Position numbers and translations under genes: made by a program
From: Eopsaltria australis
Lineage: Eukaryota; Chordata; Aves; Passeriformes; Petroicidae
Length of the DNA stretch: 64,000 nucleotides
Assembly: GCA_034509425.1 (NCBI GenBank)
Contig: JAVTVJ010000068.1
Location: 1,798,001 to 1,862,000 of the forward strand
Direction of reading: 5' to 3'
Shown here: piece by piece, positions 50,483 to 62,923 of the stretch
How the letters are laid out: each line of letters begins with the position of its first letter
Position numbering within the stretch: the first letter of the stretch is position 1
The notes under the pieces: model-generated
What the model was told of the DNA's origin: nothing
The model's input: the letters and a program-made list of their open reading frames with translations, nothing else
Databases searched by the model: none

Positions 50483-50910
50483 GTGAGTAGTAACACTTAA
50501 TTTGGTCGCCGCTTTGCGTGCTGGCAGAGGGTGGATCCATGGTGCTGAGAGCTGCCGCCGCATTACGTGGGGACAGAGTGGGCTCCCTGTGTCCCTCAGC
50601 ACAGCAGGGGTGCCTGCAGCAGCTGCCCTCCAGCCCCTCAGAGGGTGACCTGGGCAGAGGACAGCTACAGGGTGGCACCCTTTGTGCATGCACCTTGTCA
50701 CAGGGGGGTATGAAGTTTTTGGGAGAAACTGAAAGAGGAAAAAAATTCAATCTAGATGCATTTCTGAAAGAGAAGACAACTCCAGGCTAGCTCATATGCT
50801 AATGCATGTAATTTTTCAAATGGCAGTAGGAAAGTCTGTTTCTTTCTTCTCTTAAGAGGTTAGAAGTCCTACCCAGAATAAGACAGCAGAGAGAATTTGT
50901 TTCTACCTAG

Positions 50911-50985
50911 GTATTGTGTCTTTTGCTGACGAAGACCTGGATATGCAGCTGCAAAAACTGCAGCAAAGAGAATGGGTTTGGAGAG
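50911..50985 (+). other. cassette-exon-like stretch, would add a stop
   Basis: The acceptor (TTTGTTTCTACCTAG) and donor (GGAGAG|GTGAGAGAAG) are both strong and bound 75 nt. Two frames are open: phase 0, and phase 1 with DEDLDMQLQKLQQREWVW. Phase 2, the one exon 1 provides, meets TGA after six codons. It could be a regulated poison exon, an exon of a transcript with another start, or chance. An ATG at 50455 in exon 1 would give the phase-1 frame but starts in a poor position. Confidence 0.3.
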
Positions 50986-51625
50986 GTGAGAGAAGAATTG
51001 GCATAAAAAAAAATATGTTGACAGGATTTTTGGCTAGCATAGTGACAGTGCCAAATTTTAATCTTTGATAAGAGGAACAATCCTGGCTGAATTTCAATAT
51101 TGATTGAGGGTGTCTCTTTTGATCATCATACACACACCAAATTTCAGTACAATCTTTAGAACTGCTTAACAATGTACAAAGATATTCAGATGTCCTTCAC
51201 AATCAATAGTATGGACATATAAACAATCAGATTTTTTAAGTGGAAAGGATGTTTCTCTGATACAAAAGATGTCAGGTGAAAACCTGAATCTCAGCAATTA
51301 CAGACCTCCAATTCCCTTCTGCTTGACCAGGCTTCCCTCATTCCTAATGGGAGCTGGGGTATGGGACAAAGCTGTGTTGGATCCACCTGCTCCTTGATCC
51401 CTTGATCTTTGTAGATTAAAAAGATTTAATGAGGAGAAAGTTCTAGGTTTGGGAAGTGAAGAGGGAAAGGGAAGGACTTCTCTGCATGCTTTTGGAAGTC
51501 AGTGTGTTGGCTGATGTGCTGCTGTACGATTGGCCGCAGTCTTGGTCTCTCAGCCGTGGCTGTATTAACTGCACTACAATGTTTCTGTTTCTTTCTTTCT
51601 TTCAAGGGAATGGGGAGGATTAAAT

Positions 51626-51729
51626 CCTTATTTCTCATCCAAGTTATTCCTCTGAGCCAAGATCATGTACTCTGGTTTGGCCTTATTTCTCATCCAAGAT
51701 TCCTCTGAGCCAAGATCACTCTGGTTTGG
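51626..51729 (+). repeat. tandem duplication, 55 and 49 bp copies
   Basis: The segment CCTTATTTCTCATCCAAG...CTCTGGTTTGG occurs at 51626-51680 and immediately again at 51681-51729. The second copy lacks TT after CCAAG and ATGT after GATC. There are no base substitutions. Confidence 0.95.
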
Positions 51730-51793
51730 CAGATGTACTTGGATGTGCCCCTGCCTACTTGTTTGTAAGGCATCCTATGCTTTCCTGTTTTAG

Positions 51794-51824
51794 GGAATGT
51801 GGAGGGTATCTTTGTCCTCCAGGA
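51794..51824 (+). CDS. 31-nt micro-exon of unnamed plus-strand gene
   Basis: The acceptor (TATGCTTTCCTGTTTTAG) is excellent and the donor (CCAGGA|GTAAGTAAG) has a perfect GTAAGT. The exon is one base plus ten codons (phase 2 in, 0 out). Joined to exon 1 it reads FCPECGGYLCPPG, giving three cysteines in a C-x2-C-x4-C spacing with Gly/Pro turns. This resembles half of a zinc-binding knuckle; a further ligand would have to come from later exons. The match of phase with exon 1 and the formation of the Cys cluster exactly at the junction support both exons. Confidence 0.55.
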
Positions 51825-51955
51825 GTAAGTAAGACCATCCCAAGAGCTGTAAACTGTAGCAGCATATTCTTAGGGGCTTATTATAACCAGGTAGCCCAGA
51901 CATTGCAAAGGCATTGGTCACAACTTCTTTTCCTATCACACAGTACTGCAGGACA

Positions 51956-51959
<4 letters not shown>

Positions 51960-51989
<30 letters not shown>
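51960..51989 (+). repeat. (TA)15 microsatellite
   Basis: Fifteen uninterrupted TA dinucleotides. Confidence 0.97.
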
Positions 51990-51992
<3 letters not shown>

Positions 51993-52254
51993 GAGAATGT
52001 ATGCCAACTCAGGTCTGGGATAAATTACCTCTTTAATGAGCCCCTCTATCAAGGCTTGTGGGAATAGGAGGCTTGGGAGCTGTCCCACACTCTCACTAGT
52101 GCCAGGGCTTAGGCTTTCCCATGGGCACAGGTGAGAGCTGCCATGGTTGCTGCCGTCCCCCTAGTCTAAACTTAGTGCTTTGCTGGTGCACACAAAGAAA
52201 AAGCTGCATTTCTGAGAAAAAAAGTACTGCCATACAGCCTGTTCTTTCATTTAC

Positions 52255-52331
52255 CTTAGGAATCAATAGGAAAAGGAATGAGATAGCATAAACCACATCA
52301 GCTTCTAGCAAGAATAATTGCACTTCTCCTG
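52255..52331 (-). other. exon-like open stretch on the minus strand
   Basis: The acceptor (TTTATTTTGCTCTTCATAACAG) and donor (CCTAAG|GTAAAT) are strong on the minus strand and bound 77 nt. One frame is open for 25 codons (phase 1 in, 0 out), encoding a very hydrophobic peptide. The exit phase would fit the 45910-46229 exon, but the hydrophobic character differs from the rest of that protein and the position lies inside the plus-strand gene. Probably chance or non-coding. Confidence 0.15.
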
Positions 52332-53919
52332 CTGTTATGAAGAGCAAAATAAAAACCTGTAAAGGGCACCATATCAAGGAAGACAACAAATTAGGGGAGT
52401 GTGGATACAAATCTTTGTAACAGTGAACAGTATCCATTTCTTATCATAATAGTGTCTCTTTATTATTTTTATCAGTTTAGTCCCAGCTAAAGGTAATCTT
52501 GAAGTATCATTTATACTTCTACATGTGGCAGGCTTCCACCCTCCCTCCATAGCACAATATGCAGTGTCCATTCAAATGGCTACTAATGGTTGAAAATAGT
52601 TGCCCCTAATGAGATACATAACAAACCATTGTACAAATGTAATTTTCTTTTGCAATCATGTGGATACCCTACCTGAGGAGGTAAGCTCCACTATGTGAAA
52701 CAAGCGTGGGAGGTAAACTTTGCAAACTCTTTCCATAGCTTTCCTTATGGACATTTATATCACATACTGAAATAACATCAGATAGAGTTGGTTTTGAGTC
52801 CTGTTCTGCAGTGCCTACACCTTTCAGGATAAAGCATATTAAGATGCTGAAGTGACTTTAATCTTCCACTTCATTCAGTTTCATATTTTTTTCTTTTTAA
52901 GCTGGAGATTAATATTTTTATACTAATCAGTCTAACCCTCATTGAGGTCACTGTTGGTAGGATGAACTTTGGCAGTGACATGGCTTGTTCTGTCAGTTCT
53001 AGGATAAATATTATTCATTCAATATGTGAAAATAATCACAGCAGCTGGCTGACCTTCGCAGTAGGAGGTGTATGATTTGTTAGCTGTCTCTGAAGCCTTT
53101 GATTCACTGAGACTCCTGCTCCACTTGCAGTGAAGGTTCCAGCAGATGTTTTTGATGGATTTCAGAGTGGTGTAGAAGTAGTTCAGTGAGCAGTGGAACC
53201 AGTATTATGCTTTGATTCCCTGAAGATTTATGTTTTGAGGTTGAGCCACCATGCATACACTGGTTCAGCTTGGGTGGCTGCTGTTTCGCTATCTCACTTC
53301 CTCCTTCCATGAATCATGTTCAAACTAAACTCCCTTGATTCTCCTATCTGTCAAATAACCTTGAAATTGGCCAGCAGCTTCTCAAGCTATTGGGAATGAC
53401 AGGTAGATATACAAATAGCAATATCAGGTAAAGATAGTAGAACACAGTAGGTCTGTACGGGTATTTCTAAAACAGATAGCTTTCAGTTTCAGCATTTTAT
53501 GTTGGAAGGGAAGAGTACATTGTACCCAGGCCAAGCCCTAAGAAGTGCTATGTACCTTCAATTCCTATTAAATTCCACAGAAACTTTCAGGCTCTGATCA
53601 GAGGTTTGGATCTGGCTATGACTTCCTCCAGAACTGAGTCAGGTACTCTAATAGCTTATAATAATAAAATATGATAAATTAATCTGAGGGAGAAAAACCC
53701 AGCAACTCCACTTGATTAAACACCTCAGAACTGTAGTGACCCCAGCTGTATTTTAAATATTGTGAAGACTTGCATTTGGGAGCTTTTTCAAACACTTTTT
53801 TTCTCACTTTGGGGCAGATGCTATAAAATGCCTAAAGCAAAAAGAGCTTCACCTTGCAGTATTCTGTCACAACTATGACAGATTTGTGATCACAGCTGCA
53901 GGATGAGCACCATTTTATT

Positions 53920-53948
53920 GGGGATAGGGGGGGGGGGGCGGGGAGGGG
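53920..53948 (+). repeat. G-rich run, potential G-quadruplex
   Basis: GGGG, then ATA, then a run of 12 G, C, GGGG, A, GGGG. At least four G tracts lie within short loops. It is inside the inferred intron of the plus-strand gene. Confidence 0.85.
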
Positions 53949-54544
53949 TGGTGGTAGAATGTGTATTCCTGAACCCCTCCAGTAATAGTCCCTCACCTAT
54001 CAACAATAATTAGCTACTTCACAGCTAGTTTGAAGCAGTTTCATGTGCAATTGTGTAAGGCCCTTGAGTTTGGGGTCAGGTGTCCAGCCACGGTGGACAG
54101 GCACCAGGAGGTCAGGAAAGAAGGTGGGAGAGAGGGGGGCTTGTGGTGAGATGATCTGTGCTAGCCCAAGGGGCTGTGGGGCTGTTTCTGTGGTGGCAGA
54201 AGGGGTGCCTGGGGCTCAGGCAGTGACTCTTGGAGGAAAGACATTTGGGCTCAGCTGTGTCTGGGACTGGAGGGAAGAAGGCTAAGAGGCAGCAAGGAGC
54301 ATTTTATGTTTTGATGTGCAGTATGTTGCTCTGCAACTTCTGCTCATCTAAAGCTGAAGGTCACCTTAGATTCAAGTGTGCTTTGGATTTGGGTCAATAC
54401 AGGAATTGTCTCATCTTTCCGCAGAGCATTGGTGGTTACATTAACCAGCTGGGGTTTTGTTTGAGAGGCTGCATTTTGCTGCAAGCCCAGCTCATGCCGC
54501 AGAGATATTGAGCCTGGTTTGGAAGCTGCAGGAATGAGGGTTAC

Positions 54545-54658
54545 TCAGAACTTCGGCCATTTGAGTTCTGCTACCACAGTTAGTGTGCTGATGCCCACTT
54601 CAGTCCCTCAGAACTTCGGCCATTTGAGTTCTGCTAGTTAGTGTGCTCCTTCAGTCCC
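54545..54658 (+). repeat. tandem duplication, 63 and 51 bp copies
   Basis: The segment TCAGAACTTCGGCCATTTGAGTTCTGCTA...CTTCAGTCCC occurs at 54545-54607 and again at 54608-54658. Apart from two deletion blocks in the second copy (about 5 and 7 bases), the copies are identical. Confidence 0.95.
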
Positions 54659-57542
54659 ATTAGTATTTCCTTTTTAGAAGAAGAGACTGCTTGTGGGTTT
54701 GTTGGGGCAGGGTGCAGTGACAAGATGGTAGAAACAGGACCTGACATCCCTTCCTATGGTCAGGTAGGTTGCTATGGTGTTTAGGACTAAAATGAAGGAG
54801 AGAAGGAGGAGTAGCTCTAAGGCTGCAAACTTTTATTGTTTAAAATCACTTTAATAGCATAGACAGCTCTGCACAAGCCCTGGTATTCATGACTTATTAT
54901 TTTTCACTAAGTTTGGTATTATTAGCTTTTCAGATAATAAAGGCCTGAGGTGGTCCTGGTAGCCTCTATCCCAAATGTGTATGAGCAAGAGATTATTTTA
55001 CTCTTTTAGCTGGAGAAAAAGTCTAATTAATTTTACCTCTCAGTTATCTGTTAATTCAGAATCAACTGAGAATCTTTTGATTAACTAAAATTTGTCCTTT
55101 TATTAAACAAATTAGAGCCATTCAAGAAGCACATGAAACATTTGTAAATCCGCTGTTAGAAGTAACTTACTGATGATTTTACAACAAGAAGTCAATTTGC
55201 CAGGAAGAGGAGGCCATTTGAGTTTCACTGAGACTGGGCATACTCAGAGGTGTAGCATCACATCACAATGTACAGTGAAGATGAGCAGCTGTACTGCTCA
55301 GGATGTTCTTAATTGTTTGTTTCCTGTATGAAAAATCTGCTTCTTGTATGGTAACACTCAGAAATGTTAAAATATGAGTTAAGAGTAAATAAGCTGAACT
55401 GCATTTAGTCACTGCACCAGCGCTCTCAATAAGAGTTGACCTTAACTCAATTAAGCAGAAATTATTTTCAAAGTGATAGAAACTAAGTGGTGCAGTAGAG
55501 GCTATTAGGTTGCAAATTATTATGTATGAGGGATTTGCAGTAATTGTCAGTGGTTCCTAATATATAGCAAAAGTGAAGTCATTCAAGCCAAAGTGGTTCA
55601 GGGCAGAGAGAACACACAGATGCTTATGTAGGAGCTGGCATGCAATAACATGTTACCTCAAAACTTGTAGTCTAAGCACTAAATTACTCTGAGACTTTTT
55701 AAAGTATATATGAGGGCATTTGCAGGAGACTTTGATGAAGTTTATCTGCACTGCCTTAAAAATGGGTTGGGATTAACTCTGTTGACTGCTGTGCATAAGC
55801 AGGCTATGGAACTGGAGCTGGGTTCTGGAAACAGCCAAGGAAAGCTGAAATCTGCTCTGCCAGTTGTCTTAGGGAAGTGGTGAGGTGCAAGGGATTCAGG
55901 TCTCCCTTAGGAAGTAACTTGAAGATGACTGAGCAGGGAATGCCCCCTGAATGAAGAATTGGCATGAAGAAATGGCACAAAAAGTGCCTCTGTTGTTGAA
56001 CTTGTTGGTGTGACAGAGCCAGGGACTGTCAGCACTGGTGCAAGCTGGCAGCTCATAACACCTGTCAGGATGCAAACCCAACACCACCCAAATCCAGCTT
56101 CAAATGTCTCTGTTCTGCATCTTGTTGCAGTAGAAGGTGCCACCATGTCTAGCTCCAGATCTAATCTGGAAATACATCTTTAACTCATCTATTACATTTT
56201 CTGTGAGCAACACAAAGGGCCCAGAAAACTTGTCTGAATCTCACACTGTCTCCTTTGTATGCTTCCTACTTTTCCTGTCTCATTTGGCATTTCTGTGCTT
56301 TCTCATAATGAGCATTCACAGAACAACAATAAAGAGGAAATTTGGTGAAGAATAAAGGTAAATTTATTAAGTCTAGCAAGTGGGGAGAAAGATGATATGT
56401 GCTGCTTCTATAATTTTGCCAATAACACTGTGACAGAAATAGCGGTTTAGGGTTTGCATTCAATTTATGCATCTGCATTTCTTCCCTGCTGCTTGCAATC
56501 AGACTAACAGCCACTGCAGAGACCATCAGTGGCAGCGATTACATTATGACCTTTTAAAGCTTACTTTCAGAGTAAAGATTTTTATCCCATATTACCAATA
56601 ATTGCTGACTGAGTTTAATACAATCCTCCCAGTGCACTGAAACTGCAGGGTTTGTGATTTCCATGATTTAATAGATCAAGTGTCACGGCTTTGGGGGAGA
56701 CAAACCATTGTAACAGGATCTCTGCCATTTGGTGATTTCAAATTTCCTACCAAGAGGCTCTGTATTTGCTGTATGACTCTGCTGCCCCAATCTTGCAAAC
56801 CAGATCACCCTGCTGTAGAGTATAGCAATGTAAGGAATGTAGCCAGAGACAAACTTCAAGGGTTTGTCAAAGCTTTATGATAGTGAAACTCCTGTTTAGT
56901 TTTATCTTCAACCAGTCCACAGGAGCAGAAAGCCAAAAGGTGGTACCTATGCTTCAGCCCACCATGGCATGTCCATCTCTGACAGCTGTTTACTGCATGT
57001 GGCCCAATAGATGTTTCATGTGACATCTGTAAAAGTCAAGGCAGAGGGATCTGTGTCTCAGTGTAAAAATGATTTTGTGCCTATCTTGGTCATTCGTGTG
57101 CCTGACTTCAGTCACATGTAGTGTGTTAGTTTGGACTTGTGACATATGTGTCCACCAGATGAAATCTGTCAGGCACAAAATAAAAGCACAACCAGGTCAC
57201 CAGCTCAGTATAAACCAAGCAATTCCAGCACAGCATTTTGGAGCAGTCTAGAGGGACTGAATTGAGATGTAGACTGTGTCTTACATATTTGTTACTTATT
57301 ATAAGGAGCACTATCATTAATAGAGTCCTAATAAGCAATTTGCTTATAAACAATTAAAGATGCCACAACAATTGCTAGATTATTTTCCCTGGAGAAATCC
57401 TGCTAACCTGAAAACACTTGTTAAGGCAGGCTTTGTAAAGTTCCCGGGACATTTTGTGGCTACTGAACCAGAGCAATAGACACTTTGGCTCCTTCAGCAA
57501 CATCCTTCCTCCAGGGCTGCAGCTTAAAGAGCCTGGCTTCCA

Positions 57543-57610
57543 ACATACATGCACATACACACACGTGTGTGCAGGCACATACCTGCATGCACAGGTCTGT
57601 GCACACATAG
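57543..57610 (+). repeat. alternating CA/TG-rich stretch
   Basis: Imperfect ACATAC, CACACA, CGTGTG and GCACAC words in alternating purine-pyrimidine order. No clean repeat unit. Confidence 0.6.
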
Positions 57611-58933
57611 CCATGACCATTCCCCTGCCCCAGCCAGTTCTCCTTTTGGGACAGAGCACAGCTGCAGTATGGTAGAGTGGCCTTTCCTGGTGCATATGCC
57701 TGGGGCAGGCTCACTTTGCTTTTGCCATGTGCTGAACTCGACCAGGCTGTGAAAGCCCTCTACAGCCAGGGGCAGTCAAACCCACATGGAAAAGGTGCTG
57801 TGGTCATGCTAATACTATCACAAACTGGGATGAGTCAGTTTGGGTGAATTACAAAACAGACCTTCAGGGAAGACAAGAATGATCTCAGTGATTTGTAAAT
57901 TTAGGTCAAATTTGAGAAAGTTTATTTTGTTAATTTTGGTTTTGCGTCCCCTGAATGCAGGTCAAGATTGGTTGGCTGTGAGTGACTGATTTGTGAAGTC
58001 AGTGTGAGTGACTTTTAGTGCTCAGTGCAACAAAAGCTGCTCTGAACCCTCACTCTGCTCTTTGACTTTTGGATAAAGATGTCCATGCTTACCTTATGGG
58101 TGATGGAAATTTGCTTCCCCCATGAAGCAAGTAGCATATCAAACCTGTGCCAGAACTACCACTTCTAGAAGCCTCCTGGAGATGTGCTTCTGCACCTACT
58201 TAGTCCTTGGTATTGGCTGAGGGGACAGCTGATGCATTGCCAAGCATGCCAGTGGTTTACAGAGTGAGAACATACTCACTGGGTTCTGGATGAGACTCCT
58301 GAGCTGAATCATGGGTTCACTAATAGTAACAACTCCTCTTCACTGTAATTCCTGCTTTTGGCATCAGGGCAATGGCTCTATATTGACAACCTGAAAGAGA
58401 AAGCCTTTGCAGCCCATTCCTTACTGGTTTGACAAATTAATCAGATTCTACAAATGAAATTAATACTCCCTACGATGTAATTTCCTCATTAAACGGAGAA
58501 CTGAATATTTTTCCAGACTTCTGCTTTATAGAACCCTGTATAAACAAGCTGAGAAGGTTCGTCTCTTAAAATTTTTAATACAAGAAACTTTTATCATTTT
58601 ATAAAACATTGAAATTGAGATCTGACTATTTAGATATAACAATCTTAATGCTTGCATGAAGCAGTTCTGACATCCATCCTTTCCATGTATTGTCTAAAAG
58701 AGCATTAACTACATGCACGGGAGTTATGAAACTAGTCAGCTAACATTCGAAGCAAACATTTTAGCAGCACGCCCCCACAGTTTTCAGAGGCTGAACTTTT
58801 GTTTCAGCTGTGATGTTATACAATCCTATTTCCATGGCAAACTTACAGATACACACTTGTCAAAATTCATGGTTTATTTAGCAAAAACTGTTGAGGCACA
58901 TATGTGCCATATGCATTCTCCCATTCTTTACAG

Positions 58934-59155
58934 ATACGCTTTTTAAAACAGCAGTTTCTTGCTGCAATTAAGTCTGTTGCTTGGACTTCAATGGATACGT
59001 GTGGCATTGAAAGGGAATCGGGCCTGGACTCCTATCACTGGTCAAACAACCCTATGTGTCCCTCCATCTCCTGCCTATTAAAGACTTTTGAACATTCTGT
59101 TTTATTTGATTTTTATCAGTGTTTATCCTGCATTCAGAAGGCACTCTTTTCTTGA
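58934..59155 (+). other. exon-like open stretch of uncertain extent
   Basis: A very strong acceptor (GCATTCTCCCATTCTTTACAG) is followed by a phase-0 frame open for 73 codons to a TGA at 59153. Phase 0 is what the micro-exon at 51794 provides. The start reads IRFLKQQFLAAIKSVAW. No good donor is present: the best, GATAC|GTGTGG near 59000, would leave phase 2 and join to the 63896 exon without a stop, but it is weak. Possible member of the plus-strand gene. Confidence 0.22.
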
Positions 59156-62100
59156 ACAAAACTGCACTTGCATACACCTTAATATCAGATATTTTGGGCA
59201 CTGTCTACCCATGAATCTCAAAGATCAGTGACTGTTACCTGCTGTGGCATTTTCTTCATACAACCCAGGATAAGTACACAGGCAGTCTGAGGAGGAGGTG
59301 CAAAGGAGGTGCTCCTTCCAGCACAGGGTGTGTCAGGCAGACAGCCAGAGGATTTTGTGAGCCCTCACCTTCTCCTGCAGACAGAGGTGTCACTCCCATG
59401 CTATGTCTGAAGCAATGGAAAACAGAAACACACAATGGAAACTGAGTGCTTAGGCCTTGACTTTCATCTGAGTAGAGTCTAAAATACTGGTCAAAACATA
59501 GAAAATGTCATGGGGCACTGATTTTTTAAAAACTATATACATATTTTGAAAATATTTTTAGTGTGTAGAAAATTCCCCCTTCTGCCTTTTTGTCCCTTCT
59601 ATGTCCTTTTCCTTATTCTCAACCATCACCACTAGCTCCTGGCACTGTGCTCTGGTCACAGTCTCTGCACCCAGCTAGGATGCATCCCTCCCTATCTCCA
59701 GTGCCCCAGTCCCAGTTCATTCACACCTTTGCTCCCTGTTGTCTCCCTGTTGTCTTCCTCACCACCTTGTGCCTTGCCTTCTCCCATTCTGCTGCCTCAG
59801 TTTCTGACCTAGTATCAGCCACCCCTCCTCTCATCTTGGTACCTCTACCCCTCTTCCAGGATCTTCACACTCTTCACTATTAATTATAATCACAACCATT
59901 CCTGGGCTCCAGGCTCAAATGTGTCTTACTTTCTTTGCATATAGTAACCTAAGACAAGATGGTAGTTGCCAAAATATGGTAAATATAGGCAAAGTTCCCT
60001 GCTTCCCATCCTAGTGCCTGTATCCATGACACTGGGCAGCACTGCCACAGAGCCCCTTGAAGGTGTCCTTCACACACACACTGGGGTTCAGCTGCCTCCA
60101 AAGACAGCAGTGAGCCAGTGCAAATGGAAACCCAGCTCTAACATGAGAAAGCACATTCTTGTAAAGGATGATGTAAGGCTGCTTATTTGGAGATTATCAG
60201 ATCTGTCTGTAACAAGCAAACCCAAGCAGAAAACCAGAAAAAAAAAACAGGAATAGCACTAAGAAGCTCCAGGTCTAATTTTCCTTGCTCTGATCACTAA
60301 GCTGACATAATCTCAGCTGATTGTGTAAAATTGCGTGGTGACCCCTTTCTCCCTTTGCTGGTCACTCCTCCACCTCCAGGATGGATGCAGTGCACGCTAT
60401 CAAGCCATGACTTAACTCTGAGCCAGCTCAAAGCAGAGCCCCAAAAGAGCCAAAATAAATTTCAGTGCTTGAAGAAGAGTAGCAAAATCCCCTCCCTGTC
60501 CTTGTCCATGATGTGGGGAGGCAGCTTTGCAAAGTGGCAGAGACATTTGTATTGGGGCTGGAAGGGGAGAGAGAAGTAATTTGAAGAGGAGGCTGTGCTT
60601 AGCTCTGCATGAGGAATCACTGGCCAGAGCTGGGGGAGGGCAGATGGGAGTTTACAGGGGGATGCACAGGTCACTTTTATTTTTTTACCTCCCAAATAAC
60701 CCTCCCTATCACAGCTTTCTCCTTCCCCATTCTAGCTTATTCAGTTTCCTCTTGCAGGTGTCAAACTGCCTTTCTTCACAAGAAATCTTTTCTGTAGAGC
60801 AAGCAACACTCAGTCCTTAAGCTTCCCAGTTTTGCCATGTGAGGGACATCTGAGATGGTGTAGGAGAAGGAGAGGGGCTGGGAAGGAAATGCTGTCCAAC
60901 TGGAATTTGATAGATTTTTTAAAATAAAAAATTAATACTAACTAGCTATGGTGATAGTGTGCAGAAGGCTGTGGGTGGAGGGAAGCCCCAGAGGGGGCAT
61001 TTGAAGCTCTGTTAGATCAGTCCATATCATTCAATATAAACACCTCACTTCATGTTGTAGCCATGCTTTACCTTTAGCAGCACCAGCCTGCCAGCTCAGA
61101 GTACTGAGCTTAGACTGCTGGACTAGGAAGTGAGAGAGCAGATGTTTAAGTTGCTGGACTGATACACAGGAAAATGGAGTGCCCTACCTGAGTTAGACAG
61201 ATTGCAGCTTTTGCTGTACCACAGGTAATGATCACTGCATGATATATTTTAAAGTAGTCAGTTTTAGTGCCAGCAGTTCTCTCTGTAGTATCTTTGAACA
61301 TTCCATGTGCCATCAGTAGCTATATACATAGCAACCTTCAAACAACCTTAGCGTCCTTTTCAAGGCTTAAAGGCTTTTTTCTAATTTATTTGTTTTGCTT
61401 TGTTTTTGGAGAGAGGGGAGAGAAGGAAAGGAACCAAATGTTAGTGAGATCATGTGGAAGTAGAAGAAATGTGCAGTTGTGAGGGTTGCCTGTGGCAGAA
61501 AGGCTCCCTGAAAGGGCAAGCTGTTACAGAATTTCAGTAATTTGCCTGTTCTGGAAGGTTGTTAAATAACCAAATCCTTCAGCTGAAATTGCTCTGTCCC
61601 CACTCTTGTCTGTACCATGGTACAAATAGATGGAGCTGTTGTGGTAGTTGGAGTTTCTTATTTGACAGAGCTGGAGCTTGATGCACTTACTGGTAACAAA
61701 TATTCAAGGATAAGCAGAAGTGAAGCTGGATAGGAGCCAGGTGAAGTTCCTTAGTTTGTCCCAGAATAAATCAAAGTCTCTTCTAAGACAGCTGTCAGAG
61801 GTTCAGAATTAGACCTATCCTTGCAGTGAAATGAACACAATTGTTTCATAGATTTCCCCTTGCTTTTAAAGGAATGACAGCAGCATCGAGGACACATAGT
61901 CAGTAACAATAGTGCCATTATCCCTTCATGGCTCTCTAGGGGAACAGGCACATTTATTATTTCATTTCCACCAGCACCCTCATATTTCATCATCCTCCCT
62001 TTTTTCTAGGAGTGCTGTGTGTCACCTATGGAAGCACACATCTCAAAGAAGGTTTTAACTCTCTGGTTAGCTTTTCTGCATTGTCTGACTAGTTTTAGAT

Positions 62101-62923
62101 ATCCATAAACTTAAAGCTCCATTAATACATAAGAAGGCTTAGGCAATTAGCTTGAATTATTCATACAAAATACTGTCTAATTCCTTTTTGAATTGATTTA
62201 ATTTATTCCTCCCCTTGCTAAATGTAGAAAAAAATACATGTTTTCTACAACCACTATTATTAAGTAGCTCAGGCTATTCCCTCTGCTTGTGATTGCCTGA
62301 ACATCAGACTTTTTTCCTTAGGAATTAGTAATAAGTTACATGCACTTGGCCTGAGTCTTCACTGCTCTGCCCTACACAAAGGACAAAAAGCTACACATAG
62401 AGAGAATGGCTTTATTCCCTGTTGTTTTAAGCACATGTGTGATTTCAGTCCCTGGAAGCATGCTCCCAATTTGTGAGCAATCTGTTCATCCATTCTTTCA
62501 AATACAGTACTTTTCCTCCAATGCCAAAATTTGAAATAACAGAACTGTCTCCTCTGCCTCTTAGTCTTTTGTGCACGTAGCCACCTATGCAATTATTCAT
62601 TAACAAAATCCACTTTACAGATAATGCATTGTTCTTCTCACCTAAAAATGAAGTGGAATTGGCCTGATTCCTGTCACAGGGAGAATAACTGGAAATACCT
62701 GCACAAGTTTTAGCCTTAAACATTACATGGACAAGTTTTAATAGTCCTTTTTCATGTCAAAGTTGTTGTGAGTAATCAACCTCCTTTACTGCAGCAATTG
62801 GCAAATTTACAAGAGCATTATACCAGATTTTTAGTTTCTTTACCAAATGAGCCCTCACAGGTCACCAAAACACCAGCCATCACTTCATTAGTCATGAAAA
62901 ACTCCCCTCCTTGAAGTGCTTAC

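Larger units (their letters stand above)
50483..51793 (+). other. inferred first intron of the plus-strand gene
   Basis: A 1.3-kb phase-2 intron. It contains the CpG cluster, an exon-like cassette (50911-50985) that would break the reading frame, and the tandem duplication at 51626-51729, which ends 65 bp before the next exon. Confidence 0.45.

Noticed and set aside
50234..50750. Two overlapping minus-strand frames of 155 and 140 codons
   Set aside because: They are antisense shadows of the GC-richer first exon and CpG cluster of the plus-strand gene.
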